Source: Bacteroidales bacterium UBA5833 (GTDB lineage Bacteria > Bacteroidota > Bacteroidia > Bacteroidales > Lentimicrobiaceae). From it: DNA of 64,000 nt. Where the stretch lies: contig DJGZ01000073.1 in assembly GCA_002433025.1 (NCBI GenBank), positions 1 through 64,000 of the forward strand. The letters run 5' to 3'. Numbering within the stretch: the first letter of the stretch is position 1; each line of letters begins with the position of its first letter. Made by a program: the position numbers and the translations under genes. Below are positions 17,774 through 26,363 of this stretch, piece by piece. Below the pieces are notes generated by a model. That model saw only the letters and a program-made list of their open reading frames with translations. It searched no databases and was not told the origin of the DNA.

Positions 17774-18559
17774 TCACTCCGGTTTTGGTTTTTTATCCGG
17801 GGAGTATTCGTAGCTGATTTGTATTTCCTTTGCAGGCGCTGTTTGGTCTGTTACTCCGGGTGCAATGTCATCAGGGATATCCGTGGACGGGGTTTCCGTA
17901 TCCTCCTCTTCATCTTCCCAGTCATACTGCTTTGGCTGCGGTCCGCTTTTCCGGTAGTAAAGAGCCATTACAAAACCGGCTACTGCGCCCATCAGGTGCG
18001 ATTCCCATGAAATATTCTTTTCAGGGAAGAAATCGGGAAAGAACCCCCATATCATACTGCCGTAAAGGAAAATGACCAGCATTCCGAAAGCCATCAGACG
18101 TGGTTCGTGCTTGATCAGGCCATTGGTGAAATGAAAAGATGCCAGGGCATAAACCACCCCGCTGGCGCCTACATGAAAACTGTTGCCCCTGGCAAAGAGC
18201 CACACCCAAAGTCCGGTTATCAGCCAGAGCTGGATAAAAATCTTCATGGATTCTTTAGGGTAATAATAAACCAGGGCGGCCCCAAGCAGAAAAAACGGAG
18301 CCGAATTGGCAGCCAGATGTGCCAAATCGGCATGAATCAGGGGCGAAAGGATAATTCCCGGCAATCCCCTGGCCTGGAGCGGTAAGATGCCCAGCGTACT
18401 TAACGAAAACCCACCCGCCAGCTCTATGCCTTTCACAAGCCACAGTAAGGCAGTTATAATGGCAAAAGTGACTGCACCAGTTATCAGCCTGCGTTTTTCA
18501 TCCTGAAGTACCAAAATATTTGTTTTAAAGTAAGTAAGATACTTCTGCGAATGTATCAA
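17774..18559 (-). CDS. Rhomboid family intramembrane serine protease
   Basis: A 261-residue membrane protease. The catalytic Ser133 is in HVGASGVVY and the catalytic His188 in SWESHLMGAVAGF; HADLAHLAANS in the second helix supplies the family's His-x-x-x-Asn region. About six membrane helices span 27-205. A 55-residue acidic tail (EDEEEDTETPSTD) follows in the cytoplasm. It starts three bases after the stop of the DUF5777 gene, so it is probably the last gene of that operon. The start at 18559 is the first available; a later one is possible. Confidence 0.88.
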   Translation of the reverse strand: MIHSQKYLTYFKTNILVLQDEKRRLITGAVTFAIITALLWLVKGIELAGGFSLSTLGILPLQARGLPGIILSPLIHADLAHLAANSAPFFLLGAALVYYYPKESMKIFIQLWLITGLWVWLFARGNSFHVGASGVVYALASFHFTNGLIKHEPRLMAFGMLVIFLYGSMIWGFFPDFFPEKNISWESHLMGAVAGFVMALYYRKSGPQPKQYDWEDEEEDTETPSTDIPDDIAPGVTDQTAPAKEIQISYEYSPDKKPKPE

Positions 18560-18562
18560 AAA

Positions 18563-19465
18563 TTATTCCCTGAATTCAGCGGGCTTTTTCAGTGTAAAGA
18601 CCCTGCTGATGTTAAATCCGAAATAAATATCCCCGTTTGTCCATTTGCCCCTGGTTTCGGTAATGAGTCCCCGCTCAAACATGGGCTGGGCGTTGGTAAA
18701 ATGCAGCTGAAATACGTGGCCTCCGGTTTCGATATCGAAACCAAGCGACAACGGGTTGACGAAATTATCTGCAGTGCTGCCGGGGAGGAGGTAAAAATAT
18801 TCGGCGTTCAGGCTGGTCCTGCGGGTTAACTTAATCCGGCCACCCAGCCCCATGGCAAAGGTGTCGTTGTCATCGTCGGTGGCTGCAACCAGGTTCTTGT
18901 GAATAAATGTCGGGGTGAACTGCAATGAAAGGTTGTCGTTAAACTTGCGTGCAAGCAATAACTGATGTACATATGTCATGCGGGAGGAAAAGTAATTTTT
19001 TCGCTCTGTATCCTGCCACTTCAGTGAAAACAGATCTATGGAAGCAAAATAAGTGAGACTTAGCGGCATGTTTTTCTTTCCGCTGCTTTGCCGTAAAACT
19101 TTTGCCTTGAGAAATCCGTCGTAGGTTTTCTGATATGAACTCCGGCCGAATCCTGCACTCAGCCAGTCGTTGATGCCGTATTCGAAACCCAGTCTGATGG
19201 TTGCCTGGTCGAGCCCGAACAGGTCATAAGCGCCTGAGTTGAGTTTGCCAAAACGGTGCGAGATCATAAACAACAATACGCCGTTGGCCGGATTTTCAAC
19301 TGAATGTCCGCTGACGACCCGGGTTGTTTTAAATGTTGCATAGGTGTATTCGGTCACCGGCTCCTCTTCTCCGAACAGATCCATAAGCTCCTGCGCGCGC
19401 AGTGACGAAAATATACCTGTAAAAAGCAAAAGGATCAGGATGGTAATAGTATTCTTTCTGCTCAT
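18563..19465 (-). CDS. DUF5777 family outer-membrane beta-barrel protein
   Basis: A 300-residue protein with a signal peptide ending at LRAQ (about residue 25) and alternating hydrophobic strands typical of small barrels. The motif TYATFKTTRVVSGHSVEN and NGVLLFMISHRFG mark the DUF5777 family. It is preceded by two haem-binding lipoprotein genes, a pairing seen for this family in Bacteroidota. A transport or electron-transfer scaffold role is conceivable but unproven. There is no aromatic C-terminal sorting residue, since the protein ends EFRE. Confidence 0.85.
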   Translation of the reverse strand: MSRKNTITILILLLFTGIFSSLRAQELMDLFGEEEPVTEYTYATFKTTRVVSGHSVENPANGVLLFMISHRFGKLNSGAYDLFGLDQATIRLGFEYGINDWLSAGFGRSSYQKTYDGFLKAKVLRQSSGKKNMPLSLTYFASIDLFSLKWQDTERKNYFSSRMTYVHQLLLARKFNDNLSLQFTPTFIHKNLVAATDDDNDTFAMGLGGRIKLTRRTSLNAEYFYLLPGSTADNFVNPLSLGFDIETGGHVFQLHFTNAQPMFERGLITETRGKWTNGDIYFGFNISRVFTLKKPAEFRE

Positions 19466-19483
19466 TGCTGGCTTTTTATAAGG

Positions 19484-19888
19484 TTAGTTCTGTGGTGCAC
19501 CGGCATCAATCCAGGCTTTTATTTTTTTCAGGTCGCAGGCGGGCAGTTTATTGCCCCCCTGGGGCATGGGGGAAGCGCCTGCTTCATGATTGATGGCTTT
19601 CCAGAATATCCCGCTGTTTACTGCAGTCTTTAATCCGTCATAGGTGCTGGTAACCACACTGCCCGAAGGAGAAGCAGGGTTGTGACAGGCGTTGCAGTTT
19701 GAAGCCATCAGCGGTGCCACTGTGCCGGTATAAGTAACTCCGGTAGTGTCGCATTCACTTCCGGGTAAACCGGGATAGAGATATTCTTCGTTATCGTAAT
19801 AACAGGAACTGACAAATATCAGGAGGAATGCAAGCGGGATTATCTTCGCAAAAACACGATGCCCGGAATTAATTATTCGGCGTTCCAT
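19484..19888 (-). CDS. c-type cytochrome-like lipoprotein, one CxxCH
   Basis: A 134-residue lipoprotein. The signal peptide ends in a lipobox-like segment (LIFVSSC, Cys at about 29). One haem-binding motif CNACH follows at about 67-71, and the sequence SPMPQGGNKLPACDLKKIKAWIDAGAPQN ends the protein; within it the distal Met ligand candidate is in SPMPQ. The ending is characteristic of planctomycete-type cytochrome domains. The gene overlaps the end of the upstream cytochrome gene by 20 bases, so translation may be coupled. Confidence 0.85.
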   Translation of the reverse strand: MERRIINSGHRVFAKIIPLAFLLIFVSSCYYDNEEYLYPGLPGSECDTTGVTYTGTVAPLMASNCNACHNPASPSGSVVTSTYDGLKTAVNSGIFWKAINHEAGASPMPQGGNKLPACDLKKIKAWIDAGAPQN

Positions 19889-20582
19889 TTTCTATCCATT
19901 TTCTGATTTGGGTAATGTTGCAATCGGGCAGTTTTGCGGCATTCTGAGGCATGGGCGAAAACCCGGGCTGATGACTGACAGCGCCCAAAAGTGATCCGTT
20001 TACTGCTGCCTGCCGGATGGTCGCGTAATCCTCAAGCCTGATATTCGCGGAAGGCTGGGCTCCGCTGTGACAACCTTTGCAGTTGTTGTTGATCAGCGGG
20101 AGTATGACGGCATTGAATGTAAATACTGTAGTATCGCAGTCGTTGTCGCAATAATTGTTTTTGGCACCCTGGGTAATCCAAAGCCTGATGGTTTGTATCT
20201 GCTCCGGTGAAAGCGCAGCCATGGGAGGCGGGGGCATACGGTCATCAGGGTCATTATCGGTAATCCGCTCGTACAGGTCGCTTTCGTCCGGGTTGCCGGG
20301 CCTGATATCTGCAGTATTCATTACACTGGCATAGGAGGTAAGTACCACCCCGTCGCTTGCCGAAGCAGCATCGTGACAACCTGACATGGCGCAACCGGAA
20401 ACGAGAATGGGAAGCACATCATTGACAAAATAGGCTGTGTCAGGACTGCAGGGAATGCCTGCAGCGATGGTATCTGTAGGATCCGGCTGTTCAGGGATAA
20501 CATCCGGTTCATGTTTACATGAATGAATAACAAAAGCCGATAATATGAGCAGCGTTATTGCAGAAAGAAAATTTCTTGTCAC
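19869..20582 (-). CDS. Two-domain c-type cytochrome-like lipoprotein
   Basis: A 237-residue exported protein with a lipobox-like FVIHSC (Cys near 22) and two haem-type segments. The first, CAMSGCH, has four residues between the Cys pair; the second, CKGCH, is a standard CxxCH. Each is followed by a Met-containing DRMPPPPMAALSP or SPMPQ loop and an IRLWITQGA or IRKWIENGTP helix. The second half resembles the downstream 134-residue protein, which suggests duplication. It is the first gene of the set with DUF5777 and rhomboid. Confidence 0.85.
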   Translation of the reverse strand: MTRNFLSAITLLILSAFVIHSCKHEPDVIPEQPDPTDTIAAGIPCSPDTAYFVNDVLPILVSGCAMSGCHDAASASDGVVLTSYASVMNTADIRPGNPDESDLYERITDNDPDDRMPPPPMAALSPEQIQTIRLWITQGAKNNYCDNDCDTTVFTFNAVILPLINNNCKGCHSGAQPSANIRLEDYATIRQAAVNGSLLGAVSHQPGFSPMPQNAAKLPDCNITQIRKWIENGTPNN

Positions 20583-20716
20583 GCACGATGCGGTTAAGGG
20601 TTGATAACTGAGTGTATCAGGTCAGGTCTGGTCAATCCGGCCGGATTTTAAATTTATTTAACTCTATTAAACCCTTATGATTGCCAAATGTTTATGATGT
20701 AACCTGATTTTATGCT

Positions 20717-20724
20717 TATTTTTG
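20717..20724 (+). promoter_or_regulatory. -7 box TATTTTTG for the S41 protease gene
   Basis: The octamer fits TAnnTTTG 40 bases before the ATG at 20765. A -33 element is not evident. Confidence 0.45.
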
Positions 20725-20764
20725 TCACTCTTTTCCTGAAATAGTACTTTAAAAACTACCCAAG

Positions 20765-22384
20765 ATGTCTGTTCAACGTTCCGGATTTTCCGCACTTTTC
20801 ATTATTTTTCTTTTTATTGCCGGTTTACCTGCTACATCCCTCCATGCCCAGCAACGGAGTGATTCCCGGGCAACCTCCCAGAAGTTCTCTTCTCTGCTGC
20901 AGATCATCAGTTATTATTATGTTGACACTGCCAATGCTGCGAAGCTGACCGAGCGTGCCATTGAGGCCATGCTGAAGGAACTGGATCCGCATTCGGTGTA
21001 TCTATCTAAGGAAGAGGTAAAAAGAGCCAATGAACCTTTGCAGGGAAACTTTGACGGAGTAGGCATTCAGTTTCAGTTGTTCCATGATACCATACTTGTT
21101 GTTGCCGCGGTTCCCGGAGGGCCTTCTGATAAACTCGGGATTCTGGCAGGTGATAAAATCATTACAATTAACGGAGAGGATGCTTTCGGCAAAAAAGTGA
21201 CCAATAACTATGTAATGGAGCGTCTCCGCGGGCCCAAAGGCACAAAGGTAACGGTGGGCATAAAAAGAAAAGGCCGGAAAGAACTGATCGAATATGTCAT
21301 TACCCGCGATAAAATTCCCCTCAACAGCGTTGACGCCACTTTCATGCTTAATGCAGATATCGGTTACATCAAGCTTACCCGCTTTGCCCGCACATCCCTT
21401 CAGGAAGTGAAAGAGTCGATTGCGGTCCTGAAAAAACAGGGTATGAAGAACCTGATACTCGACCTGCGCAACAATTCGGGCGGATTTCTCGATATTGCCA
21501 TTGATCTGTCGGATGAATTCCTTCCAGCGGAGAAACTGATCGTTTACACAGAAGGCATGCGCAGTCCGCGAATGGATTTCAAAGCCACTTCGAGGGGTAG
21601 TTTTGAAAAGGGCAGACTGATCGTTATGGTGAATGAAAGCAGCGCTTCGGCCAGTGAGATTGTGGCAGGGGCGGTGCAGGACTGGGACCGTGGAATCGTA
21701 CTCGGCCGCAGGTCTTTCGGAAAAGGTTTGGTGCAGCGTCCTTTCAATCTGCCCGACAGTTCTGTGGTCAGGCTGACAACTGCCCGTTATTACACCCCTT
21801 CAGGTCGTTCCATCCAGAAACCTTATGAGGACGGAGTGGAGGATTATTACGCTGACCTTACCAAGCGTTTCAGGCATGGAGAGTTTGTGTCGGCCGACAG
21901 CATCAGATTCCCTGACTCCATCAGGTATTTTACCCCTTCGAAACGTGTTGTTTATGGTGGGGGAGGTATTATGCCTGATGTATTTATACCGATTGATACA
22001 ACGACCTCTTCGAGGTATTATACCGATTTGTGGCGCAAAGGCCTGCTCAACGAATATGTGATTGATTATCTGGATATCAGCAGGGGACTGCTTCAGGCTG
22101 ATTATCCCGATATTGCATCATTTAAAACAGGCTTCCTGGTTGATGATGCTTTTTTGCAGCAATTTGTTGATTTTGCTGCGGAAAAAGGGGTGCCTGCCGA
22201 TGAAGAAGGACTGGCGCGATCCGGTAATGAGATCAGGCACATTCTCAAAGGACTGATCGCGAGAAATCTTTTTGATGTTAGCGCCTATTTCGAGATGATC
22301 AGCCCCATTGATCATGAGCTGATGCAGGCTGTTGAGGCGATGAACAACGAAATGCTTTTCAGGAAGTTGAGCATTGCAATGTAA
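20765..22384 (+). CDS. S41 family C-terminal processing peptidase
   Basis: A 539-residue exported protease of the Tsp/CtpA type. The signal peptide ends at LHAQ (residues 26-29). A PDZ domain (about 95-175, ending VTVGIKRKGRKEL) precedes the catalytic part: Ser295 in ESSASASEI and Lys320 in RRSFGKGLVQ form the dyad, and Asp306 matches the conserved acidic residue of Tsp. The C-terminal extension (about 345-539) is typical of Bacteroidota members. It cleaves proteins from the C-terminus in the periplasm; its substrate is unknown. Confidence 0.95.
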   Translation: MSVQRSGFSALFIIFLFIAGLPATSLHAQQRSDSRATSQKFSSLLQIISYYYVDTANAAKLTERAIEAMLKELDPHSVYLSKEEVKRANEPLQGNFDGVGIQFQLFHDTILVVAAVPGGPSDKLGILAGDKIITINGEDAFGKKVTNNYVMERLRGPKGTKVTVGIKRKGRKELIEYVITRDKIPLNSVDATFMLNADIGYIKLTRFARTSLQEVKESIAVLKKQGMKNLILDLRNNSGGFLDIAIDLSDEFLPAEKLIVYTEGMRSPRMDFKATSRGSFEKGRLIVMVNESSASASEIVAGAVQDWDRGIVLGRRSFGKGLVQRPFNLPDSSVVRLTTARYYTPSGRSIQKPYEDGVEDYYADLTKRFRHGEFVSADSIRFPDSIRYFTPSKRVVYGGGGIMPDVFIPIDTTTSSRYYTDLWRKGLLNEYVIDYLDISRGLLQADYPDIASFKTGFLVDDAFLQQFVDFAAEKGVPADEEGLARSGNEIRHILKGLIARNLFDVSAYFEMISPIDHELMQAVEAMNNEMLFRKLSIAM

Positions 22385-22490
22385 GATTCCGGTGAATTCA
22401 GTATCCTGGTTAAAACATCTGAAACGCAGGATTTATATAACTTTTTACATAGAAATATCAAGGCTTGTTAGGAGTTTTGATTTCTATCAC

Positions 22491-22498
22491 TAAATTTG
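22491..22498 (+). promoter_or_regulatory. -7 box TAAATTTG for the DHOD-like gene
   Basis: The box fits TAnnTTTG and overlaps a possible upstream TTG start at 22496. A transcript starting just after it could not include that codon, which supports the ATG at 22556. A possible TTG at 22465-22467 lies 23 bases upstream. Confidence 0.5.
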
Positions 22499-22555
22499 TT
22501 AAGCAAATCCGGCGAAGGAAGCCTTCAGCATAACAGAAATTTAAAACAGGGTTTT

Positions 22556-23542
22556 ATGGCAAATATCGAAACCAAATACATGGGCCTCACATTAAGCAGC
22601 CCTGTAATTATTGGAAGTTCAGGACTGACAAGTTCACTGGCAAACATAAGGGAGTTTGCCGGCCGGGGAGCCGGGGCGGTGGTGCTCAAATCGCTTTTCG
22701 AAGAGCAGATTATGCATGAAATTGCACACACCTCTTCCCATGATACCACTTCAAACATCTACCCCGAAGCGCTGGATTATATTTCAAATTACAGCCGTAA
22801 CCACCGTCTTGAAGAGTATCTTACACTGATCAGGGATGCAAAGCATGCCGTTCAGATTCCCATCATTGCCAGTATAAACTGCATCAGTTCAGACGAATGG
22901 ACAACGTTTGCACGAAAAATTGAAGATGCAGGTGCAGATGCGCTGGAACTGAACATATTTGTAATGCCCAGTGATCCAACCCATGGTGCCGAACAAAATG
23001 AGAAGCTTTATTTCACCATCCTGGACGAGGTGAAAAAGCAGGTTCGGATTCCCGTTGCGCTCAAAATCAGTTATTATTTTTCGGGGCTCGCCAAGATGGC
23101 CCTCAAGCTTTCATGGGCCGGCGCCAAGGGCATTGTGTTGTTTAACCGGTTTTATTCGCCGGATATAAACATTGATACCATGAAGGTAGTTGCAACCAAC
23201 GTTTTCAGCTCTCCGGAAGAGATTTCAACTTCACTGCGCTGGGTGGCCATGTTGAGTGACAGGTTGTATTGCGATGTTTGTGCATCCACCGGAATCCACG
23301 ACAGTGAAGGCATGATCAAGCAGTTGCTGGCTGGTGCCAAAGCGGTTCAGATTGCATCAACCCTTTACAAAAACGGTTTCGGCCGCATTGATGAAATGAA
23401 TGCCGGTCTGAAGGCCTGGATGGAGAAACATGGATTTGAAAAGACTGAAGATTTCATCGGTAAAATGAGCTTTAAAAAGGTGGAAAATCCGGGAGCCTAC
23501 GAAAGGGTTCAGTTTATGAAGCATTTTGCCGGAATTGAATAA
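22556..23542 (+). CDS. Dihydroorotate dehydrogenase-like flavoprotein
   Basis: A 328-residue TIM-barrel protein of the class annotated as dihydroorotate dehydrogenase-like. It opens with IETKYMGLTLSSPVIIGSSG and has VPVALKIS-type and GIVLFNRFYSP strands, then STGIHDSEGMIKQLLAGA for the flavin phosphate site. The substrate loop ALELNIFVMPSD differs from the NxSxPN loop of true PyrD, so its role in pyrimidine synthesis is doubtful. ATG at 22556 is chosen over the longer TTG frame because the domain begins there and a promoter box overlaps the TTG. A terminator follows. Confidence 0.88.
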   Translation: MANIETKYMGLTLSSPVIIGSSGLTSSLANIREFAGRGAGAVVLKSLFEEQIMHEIAHTSSHDTTSNIYPEALDYISNYSRNHRLEEYLTLIRDAKHAVQIPIIASINCISSDEWTTFARKIEDAGADALELNIFVMPSDPTHGAEQNEKLYFTILDEVKKQVRIPVALKISYYFSGLAKMALKLSWAGAKGIVLFNRFYSPDINIDTMKVVATNVFSSPEEISTSLRWVAMLSDRLYCDVCASTGIHDSEGMIKQLLAGAKAVQIASTLYKNGFGRIDEMNAGLKAWMEKHGFEKTEDFIGKMSFKKVENPGAYERVQFMKHFAGIE

Positions 23543-23562
23543 TTGCGGAGTTTTTAAGGAAT

Positions 23563-23592
23563 TGCCGCTTCTTCAGGGGAGCGGCATTTTTT
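23563..23592 (+). terminator. Rho-independent terminator after the DHOD-like gene
   Basis: TGCCGCT (23563-23569) pairs with AGCGGCA (23580-23586) around a 10-base loop and runs into six T. Confidence 0.85.
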
Positions 23593-23651
23593 ATAACGGA
23601 TAGTCAATAGAAATTCCGGTATGGCCGGAATGTTGATTTTATCAAAGTAGC

Positions 23652-24878
23652 TTATCCGTTTCTGTTGATTGCCTGTGCGGCCATCCACGCCGTTGAGAAG
23701 GCCGCCTGGATGTTGTATCCGCCGGTATCCCCGTCAATATCCAACACCTCGCCGGCAAAAAACAGGTTTTTAACCAACCTGGATTCCATGGTGAGCGGAT
23801 CGACTTCATCAAGCGAAATGCCGCCGCTGGTTGCCATGGCTGTGCTGAAGCCCGCAATTTTATCAATTACAAACGGATGACTGCAGCACAGTTCCGTCAG
23901 GGTCTTGCGGCTCTTTTTTGAGATTTCGGCCATGGGTTTGTCCGGAGAAATACCAGATATCCCGATGATGGCCCTGACGAGGCTGCGGGGCATGCAGGAA
24001 TTTTTAAAGAAGGCAAGCAACGGCAGCTTTCCGTTTGAATTGGCAAGACTCGTAAATTGTTTTTCGAACGCTGCCTCTTCAAGATTGCACAGATTGATCT
24101 TCAGGGTGTCTCCGTTTCTGAAATAGCGTGAAAAATCCAGAATGCCCGGGCCGCTGAGTCCTTTATGGGTGAACCCCGTATCACCCCTGTGGCTTCTGAT
24201 TTCTTTATTGTCCCTGAAGAGTCTGATCAGGATATTATCGAGCGATACGCCGGCAATGGATGCAAATTGATAGTCCTTTACAAAAACAGGGCTCAGGGCC
24301 GGCCGGGGCTCAACAAGGGTGTGCCCCGTCTTTTTGGCAAATGCATAGCCATCACCGCTCGAGCCGGTTGAAGGATAGGATAAGCCGCCGGTAGCAAGTA
24401 TCAGGTTTTTGCATGTGTAAGTCTGGTGAGTGGTTTTTATTGAAAAGCATCCGTTCTCCAAAGAGATGTCTGAGACCTGCGTACCTGTTCTGATCAAGGT
24501 TTGTCTTTCTCCGCAGGCAGATAATAAAGTGTTCAGAATTTCACCCGCCCTGAGGCTTCGGGGGAATACCTTCCCGTTTTTATCGGTAACGGTTTCAACG
24601 CCCCTCCTTCTGAACCATGCTATGGCATCCTGGTTGGTGAATGCTTTCAGGGCAGGTTTCACAAAGCTGTGATTGTCCCCGTAATGCGTGAAAAAATCTT
24701 TCAGCGGGCCGGCATGTGTGAAGTTGCATTGGCCGCTGCCCGAAATCATCAGTTTTCGTCCGGGTAATTCCTTCTTTTCCAGGATCAGGGTCCGGGCATT
24801 CCGGATATTCGCTGCTGCAAACAGCCCGGCTGGTCCGGCTCCAATGATGATGGTATCGTAATCTGGCGTTTTATCCAT
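23652..24878 (-). CDS. BaiN/HI0933-type NAD(P)/FAD-dependent oxidoreductase
   Basis: A 408-residue flavoprotein. The N-terminal Rossmann motif IIIGAGPAGLFAA is followed by the family signature GRKLMISGSGQCNFTH, and by GGLSYPSTGSSGDGY in the middle. The C-terminal FAD contact is FFAGEVLDIDGDTGGYNIQ. The family (YhiN, BaiN, HI0933) has mostly unknown substrates, although one member reduces bile-acid intermediates. A TATTTTTG box ends only seven bases before the ATG. Confidence 0.92.
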   Translation of the reverse strand: MDKTPDYDTIIIGAGPAGLFAAANIRNARTLILEKKELPGRKLMISGSGQCNFTHAGPLKDFFTHYGDNHSFVKPALKAFTNQDAIAWFRRRGVETVTDKNGKVFPRSLRAGEILNTLLSACGERQTLIRTGTQVSDISLENGCFSIKTTHQTYTCKNLILATGGLSYPSTGSSGDGYAFAKKTGHTLVEPRPALSPVFVKDYQFASIAGVSLDNILIRLFRDNKEIRSHRGDTGFTHKGLSGPGILDFSRYFRNGDTLKINLCNLEEAAFEKQFTSLANSNGKLPLLAFFKNSCMPRSLVRAIIGISGISPDKPMAEISKKSRKTLTELCCSHPFVIDKIAGFSTAMATSGGISLDEVDPLTMESRLVKNLFFAGEVLDIDGDTGGYNIQAAFSTAWMAAQAINRNG

Positions 24879-24885
24879 GATTCAG

Positions 24886-24893
24886 CAAAAATA
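24886..24893 (-). promoter_or_regulatory. -7 box TATTTTTG immediately upstream of the flavoprotein ATG
   Basis: The box ends seven bases before the start codon at 24878. A start site 5-8 bases past the box would leave essentially no leader. Confidence 0.45.
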
Positions 24894-24949
24894 GCAAATT
24901 ACAATTCCGGATGATTACACAGAGCAGTATGCCGGAAATGATATCTTTT

Positions 24950-24957
24950 TATCTTTG
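24950..24957 (+). promoter_or_regulatory. -7 box TATCTTTG for the response regulator gene
   Basis: The box fits TAnnTTTG and ends 20 bases before the ATG at 24978, implying a leader of only about 12-15 bases. Confidence 0.45.
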
Positions 24958-24977
24958 CTGATACAATCTTTAAGTAA

Positions 24978-26363
24978 ATGTCAATAAACAAAATCCTGGT
25001 CGTTGACGATGATGTTACATTCTGCCTGATGCTGGAAACCCTCCTTCGCAAGCATGATTACGAGGTGGTACATTCGTATTCATTTGCCGAAGGCAGAAAG
25101 AAATTAAAAGATTTTAATCCTGATATTGTCCTTACTGATCTGAGGTTGCCTGATCACGACGGGCTGGAGATACTTCAGCTGGTGAAGCGCGATGCGCCTG
25201 CAGTGCCTGTGATTCTGATGACAAGCTACGGTGATATCCGGACAGCAGTGAGGGCGATGAAAATGGGCGCCTTCGATTACGTTACCAAGCCGGTGAACCC
25301 TGACGAAATCCTGTCGACAGTGCAAAGGGCGGTAAACACGCGCAATAAGGCTGCCACAGAAGTAAATCTGCAGGTAAGTGATGAGTCATATATTGAAGGA
25401 ATCAGTGAGGCCTCGGTGAAAATTCTGGAACATACCACCCTGGTGGCTCCCACGGGGATGTCGGTACTGATTATGGGCGAGAGCGGAACAGGGAAGGAGT
25501 TCGTTGCCCGGCGTATTCATGCCCTCAGCCAGCGAAGCGACAAGCCTTTTGTGGCCATTGATTGCGGCGCCCTGCCGCGCGACCTGGCAGGCAGCGAGTT
25601 GTTCGGGCATATGAAGGGCGCGTTTACGGGTGCCATTGCCGATAAGCAGGGTCAGTTTGAAGTCGCCAACGGAGGGACGATCTTTTTGGATGAGATAGGA
25701 AATCTTAGTTATGATATTCAGATTCAGTTGCTCCGGGCCATTCAGGAACGTAAAATCAGAAGGGTCGGTTCTACGGTGGAAATACAGGTGGATGTAAGAA
25801 TTATCACAGCCACCAACGAAGATCTGAAACAGGCTGTTTCGCGCGGCGATTTCAGGGAGGATCTATATCACCGCATCAATGAATTTGCCATTCAGGTTGC
25901 ACCGCTCAGAGACAGGCCCGAAGATATGCTTATGTTTGCCAGACATTTTCTTGCTCAGGCAAACAAAGAGCTTTTACGCGATGTGGATGATTTTGCGCCG
26001 GATGTGATGCAGGTATTCAGGAATTATTCCTGGCCGGGAAACCTGCGTGAACTCAGAAATATCATTAAGCGGGCGGTGCTTCTGTCAAAAGGGCCTGTAA
26101 TTACCGCCGGAACACTCCCCGATGAGCTGACAGCAGAGGCTGAAGCAAACACAATTGACCAGCCAGCCTTAATAAGGCCTGTTAATGAAAATCCGGTAGA
26201 AGATATTGACCTCAGGGAAACCTCCCGCCGGAGTGAACGGGAGTTGATTATTGCCACACTCGAAAAAGTGCGGTTCAACAAATCGAAAGCCGCCAAAATG
26301 CTGAATGTGGACAGGAAAACCCTCTACAACAAAATGAAGCAATACGGGATCCCGCTTCAGTAA
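24978..26363 (+). CDS. Sigma-54-dependent response regulator (NtrC family)
   Basis: A 461-residue activator with three parts. The receiver domain carries the acidic pocket VVDDD and phospho-acceptor Asp54. The AAA+ domain has Walker A GESGTGKE (167-174), the sigma-54 contact GAFTGA and Walker B ATNED-adjacent FLDEIG. A Fis-type helix-turn-helix ends the protein (KVRFNKSKAAKMLNVDRKTLYNKM). When phosphorylated it would remodel RpoN-holoenzyme at distant enhancers. It converges on a hybrid kinase gene with a 7-base overlap of the two 3' ends, which makes that kinase the natural candidate partner. Confidence 0.95.
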   Translation: MSINKILVVDDDVTFCLMLETLLRKHDYEVVHSYSFAEGRKKLKDFNPDIVLTDLRLPDHDGLEILQLVKRDAPAVPVILMTSYGDIRTAVRAMKMGAFDYVTKPVNPDEILSTVQRAVNTRNKAATEVNLQVSDESYIEGISEASVKILEHTTLVAPTGMSVLIMGESGTGKEFVARRIHALSQRSDKPFVAIDCGALPRDLAGSELFGHMKGAFTGAIADKQGQFEVANGGTIFLDEIGNLSYDIQIQLLRAIQERKIRRVGSTVEIQVDVRIITATNEDLKQAVSRGDFREDLYHRINEFAIQVAPLRDRPEDMLMFARHFLAQANKELLRDVDDFAPDVMQVFRNYSWPGNLRELRNIIKRAVLLSKGPVITAGTLPDELTAEAEANTIDQPALIRPVNENPVEDIDLRETSRRSERELIIATLEKVRFNKSKAAKMLNVDRKTLYNKMKQYGIPLQ

